A DNA stretch of 64,000 nt from G963667975 sp963677395 (GTDB lineage Bacteria > Bacteroidota > Bacteroidia > Bacteroidales > G963667975), in the NCBI GenBank assembly GCA_963677395.2, contig OY781965.2:3534001-3598000 (forward strand), given 5' to 3'. This document shows, one piece after another, positions 61,413 through 64,000 of the stretch (its first letter is position 1; each line of letters starts with the position of its first letter). The position numbers and the translations under genes were made by a program. The notes under the pieces were generated by a model. It saw nothing but the letters and a program-made list of their open reading frames with translations. It searched no databases and was not told the origin of the DNA.

Positions 61413-61970
61413 CTATTCGAACCGCTTTAACCTAATCTCATCTTTAAATGCAAGCCAATCAATCAATTCAAGACAAAGCTCATGTGTTAATACTGAAAAA
61501 TTGCTCTTGAATAGTTTTTTGATTGTACCAGCCTTATGCGTTTTACGATGCCCTTTAGGTAAATATTTTTCCTTTATTTCAATTTCTACTTTCCCGTATT
61601 CTTTTGCAACACTGAAATAAATTACACGGATATATTTATACCTATAATTCTTATAACCTCTGAACAAGCCTCTGCGTTTACGAATTTCAGCACGTTTACT
61701 GGATGAATAGATATTTAATTTGTTATCAAAGATCGTACTTTTATATTTACGATCAATCTCCTCAAAATCTACACGTTGATCCTCAGGAAGTTTATTTACT
61801 CTGTCAACCAATGAATTCATTTCAACGATAAAAGGATCATAAACAGCTTTATTTGTGTCATAATTTAACATGACTTTCTGTTTACGTTCTTCTATACGAC
61901 TATGAGCTTTTTCTGAGTTATTATGCTGTTTTTCAGCTTGATTTTCAATTTCTTCGAGCCAATGTGCCAT
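61413..61970 (-). CDS. Hypothetical protein
   Basis: 185 residues, no signal peptide or membrane helix. It is highly charged and mostly helical in the first half (MAHWLEEIENQAEKQHNNSE, SRIEERKQKVMLNYDTNKA, MNSLVDRVNKLPEDQRVDFE), then a basic, strand-rich part (KNYRYKYIRVIYFSVAKEYG, KVEIEIKEKYLPKGHRKTH) and a helical tail (ELCLELIDWLAFKDEIRLKR). I do not recognise the family. The gene stands alone, convergent with the ABC permease and divergent from secDF. Confidence 0.7.
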   Translation of the reverse strand: MAHWLEEIENQAEKQHNNSEKAHSRIEERKQKVMLNYDTNKAVYDPFIVEMNSLVDRVNKLPEDQRVDFEEIDRKYKSTIFDNKLNIYSSSKRAEIRKRRGLFRGYKNYRYKYIRVIYFSVAKEYGKVEIEIKEKYLPKGHRKTHKAGTIKKLFKSNFSVLTHELCLELIDWLAFKDEIRLKRFE

Positions 61971-62275
61971 GTATTTCCAGTATTTTGGAGTTTCAAAAAT
62001 AATGAATCAGTTAGTTAGAATAACAATTTTAACAATTTTATGATCAATAATTATGCCATAAAAAAAATAGTATAAAATTGTTGCGACTCCCACAAACACG
62101 TAAAATACTACAACACTGATAATTGTAAAACAAGAATGATTATAATAAAAAAAGTAAATCAGAAAAAATAGCTTCAAGAATGAGAAGAGGATTTGTTGTT
62201 AAATATTAAAAAGCTATTTTTGCACGTTCGAATTGAAAGCAATAGATTAATTCAGAAAACCATAAAGGTAAAACT
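61971..62275. promoter_or_regulatory. Divergent region upstream of secDF
   Basis: About 305 bp without a gene. It carries the secDF promoter at 62192-62222; nothing comparable is clear for the gene on the other strand. Confidence 0.5.
62192..62222 (+). promoter_or_regulatory. Promoter of secDF
   Basis: TTTG (62192-62195) and TATTTTTG (62215-62222), 19 bp apart, match both Bacteroidota promoter elements. It gives a leader of about 45 nt. Confidence 0.65.
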
Positions 62276-64000
62276 ATGCAAAACAAAGGTGCTATCAAGT
62301 TATTTGCCATTTTATTAGCGCTGGTATGTGCTTTTCAGCTCTCTTTCACACTTATTACAAGCCGTGTTGAAAGTAAAGCAAGAGCCTATGCAAACAGCGA
62401 AGAAGTTTACAAACAAGCCAAAGAGCTTGCAAATGGCGATAAACTCAAAGAAAATTTCTACATCGATTCAATCTCTAAGGCGCGTGAACGTTATTTCATT
62501 GATTCGCTTTCGAATCAGGTAGTGTACAATCTTTTGATCCGTAAATATACGTATCTGGAATGTAAAACAAGAGAACTTAATTTAGGTCTTGACTTAAAAG
62601 GCGGGATGAACGTAATGCTGGAAGTTTCCATGGCTGATATCATCAAAGCTATGGCAGACAACACAGAGGATCCTGCTTTTAACAAAATCGTTGACCTCGC
62701 AGTAAAGAAACAAAAAGACTCACAGAAAGACTTCGTTACATTATTCGAACAGTCTGTAAAAGAAGTTGATCCAAATATCAAACTCGCTGCTTTCTTTAGT
62801 TTCGAACTTAAAGAAAAACTCAATGCAAACTCAACCAACGAAGAGGTAATCAAAGTAATCAAAAGCGAAACCAAAGATGCTTTTGACCGTACTTTTGAAA
62901 TTCTTCGTAAACGTATTGACAAATTTGGTGTAACTCAGCCAAACATCCAGAAACTGGAACAATCTGAACGTATTCTTGTAGAACTTCCAGGGATCAAAGA
63001 TCCTGAACGTGTACGTAAACTTCTGCAAGGTACTGCTCAGCTCGAATTTTGGGAAACTTACGAGTTGTCAAAACAGGAAGATGCAACTAAATTATTTAAT
63101 GGCCTTGAAAAAGCAGACGAATTTCTTGTTTCACTCAGAAACATGGCTCCTAAAAAAGAAAATAACGTTGCTTTAATTTCAGGGGATAGTACTGTTGCAA
63201 CTACAGTTGATACTACATCAACTCAAATTGCTGAAAACAAAACCGCTGATTCTGCAAATGATCTGATTACTAAACTTAAAACCGGAGATACTACCAAAGG
63301 AAAGAAAAAAGAGGATCAGTCTCGTGAAGAATTCGTAAAAAAACATCCACTTCTTTCACTTATTCAGTTAAATGTAGATCAAAAAACCGGACAAACAGGA
63401 AGAGGCCCGGTGGTTGGATATGCTTCTGTGAAAGACATGTCAACTATCAGTGCATTGATTGAAAAAGCTCAGAAAGTATTACCACGTAACCTGAAATTAC
63501 TCTGGACCGCAAAACCAATTGATGATAAATCAGGTGTTCACCAGCTTATCGCATTAAAAGTATCTACCCGTGATGGAAGAGCTCCATTAAGTGGGGGTGT
63601 TATTGTTGATGCACGTCAGGACTTTGACCAAAACGGAAAGAACGAAATCAGCATGACGATGAATGCAGAAGGTGCCAGTATTTGGAAAAAACTCACCGGA
63701 GCAAACGTTGATCGTTCAATTGCGATTGTTCTTGACAATTATGTATATTCTTTCCCAACTGTTAACCAGGAAATTGGAGGTGGCCGTTCTTCTATCTCTG
63801 GAAACTTCACACTGGAAGAAGCAAAAGACTTAGCAAATATCCTGAAAGCCGGTAAATTACCTGCACCTGCACGTATTGTTCAGGAAGCAGTTGTAGGCCC
63901 CTCTTTAGGTAAAGAAGCAATCAACAGTGGTTTATTTTCATTTATCATTGCATTCTTGCTGGTACTTCTCTATATGTTTATTTTCTATAATGGAGCAGGT
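62276..64000 (+). CDS. secDF: SecDF protein-export subunit, partial (runs off the right edge)
   Basis: The frame begins at 62276 (MQNKGAIKLFAILLALVCAF) and is open to the window edge; about 575 residues are visible. It has the first membrane helix, the SecD signature LNLGLDLKGGMNVMLEV (about 102-118), a P1 domain with FEILRKRIDKFGVTQPNIQK and RILVELPGIKDPERV, ISMTMNAEGASIWKKLTGAN, and the second helix starting in SGLFSFIIAFLLVLLYMFIF. In Bacteroidota SecD and SecF are fused into one protein of about 1000 residues, so the SecF half should lie beyond the edge. A Thr/Ser-rich insert of some 60 residues sits near 300-360. It uses proton motive force to complete Sec export. Confidence 0.95.
   Translation, partial: MQNKGAIKLFAILLALVCAFQLSFTLITSRVESKARAYANSEEVYKQAKELANGDKLKENFYIDSISKARERYFIDSLSNQVVYNLLIRKYTYLECKTRELNLGLDLKGGMNVMLEVSMADIIKAMADNTEDPAFNKIVDLAVKKQKDSQKDFVTLFEQSVKEVDPNIKLAAFFSFELKEKLNANSTNEEVIKVIKSETKDAFDRTFEILRKRIDKFGVTQPNIQKLEQSERILVELPGIKDPERVRKLLQGTAQLEFWETYELSKQEDATKLFNGLEKADEFLVSLRNMAPKKENNVALISGDSTVATTVDTTSTQIAENKTADSANDLITKLKTGDTTKGKKKEDQSREEFVKKHPLLSLIQLNVDQKTGQTGRGPVVGYASVKDMSTISALIEKAQKVLPRNLKLLWTAKPIDDKSGVHQLIALKVSTRDGRAPLSGGVIVDARQDFDQNGKNEISMTMNAEGASIWKKLTGANVDRSIAIVLDNYVYSFPTVNQEIGGGRSSISGNFTLEEAKDLANILKAGKLPAPARIVQEAVVGPSLGKEAINSGLFSFIIAFLLVLLYMFIFYNGAG

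Overview
The window looks like the chromosome of a Bacteroidota bacterium, probably of the class Bacteroidia and environmental rather than enteric. The support is gene content and signals: a GldB-type gliding lipoprotein, proteins with type IX secretion (T9SS) C-terminal sorting domains, a TonB receptor paired with a DUF4249 lipoprotein, a fused SecDF, a futalosine-pathway MqnE, and several promoters with the Bacteroidota -7 element TAnnTTTG. I see no rRNA, tRNA, CRISPR array, integrase or intact insertion sequence.

Layout. 1-3.3 kb: three outer-membrane lipoprotein genes (COG3014-like, LpoB-like, LPP20-like), the first cut by the window edge. 3.8-8.8 kb: DUF2721 membrane protein, AraC/GyrI-like regulator, ComM-type AAA protein, GldB, a beta-barrel. 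8.9-11.3 kb: a second beta-barrel and glutamine-dependent NAD synthetase (nadE). 11.3-23.08 kb: a strikingly AT-rich accessory island with five genes on the minus strand: a short T9SS-sorted protein, a large secreted repeat protein, a patatin-like lipase, a 1958-residue membrane-embedded P-loop NTPase with a TPR-like C-terminal half, and an orphan 299-residue protein. A decayed second copy of the nadE 3' end sits at the far edge (23037-23084), which reads as an integration scar. 23.1-36.2 kb: acyl-CoA synthetase, 3-methyladenine glycosylase, RecQ, an ankyrin-repeat protein with lipoprotein partner, RecX-MqnE-secreted protease operon, YicC, Dus. 36.5-40.6 kb: flavin reductase, RlmN, DUF116 protein, IPP isomerase. 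40.8-44.7 kb: barrel protein, TonB receptor and DUF4249 lipoprotein in one unit. 44.9-49.0 kb: DUF2971, SUI1/YciH, lipid kinase, LTA-synthase-like sulfatase. 49.3-56.9 kb: small abundant-type lipoprotein, YebC, GIN-domain protein, membrane-tethered EEP phosphohydrolase, HemW, orphan histidine kinase, peroxiredoxin. 57-64 kb: polysaccharide deacetylase, FemAB-like acyltransferase, Upp, ABC permease, a hypothetical gene and the first part of SecDF.

How the genes fit together. Most of the window is housekeeping and envelope biology. The exceptional part is the island. Patatin (a membrane-attacking effector family in several anti-phage systems) lies directly upstream of a giant NTPase whose catalytic P-loop domain is interrupted by blocks of transmembrane helices between Walker A and Walker B, as in KAP-type NTPases. 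With the nadE 3'-end duplication, the composition shift and the lack of any metabolic partner, the best hypothesis is a horizontally acquired conflict or defence module with an NTPase sensor and a lipase effector. It does not match any characterised system that I can name from sequence alone. All calls come from reading the sequence; no homology search was run.
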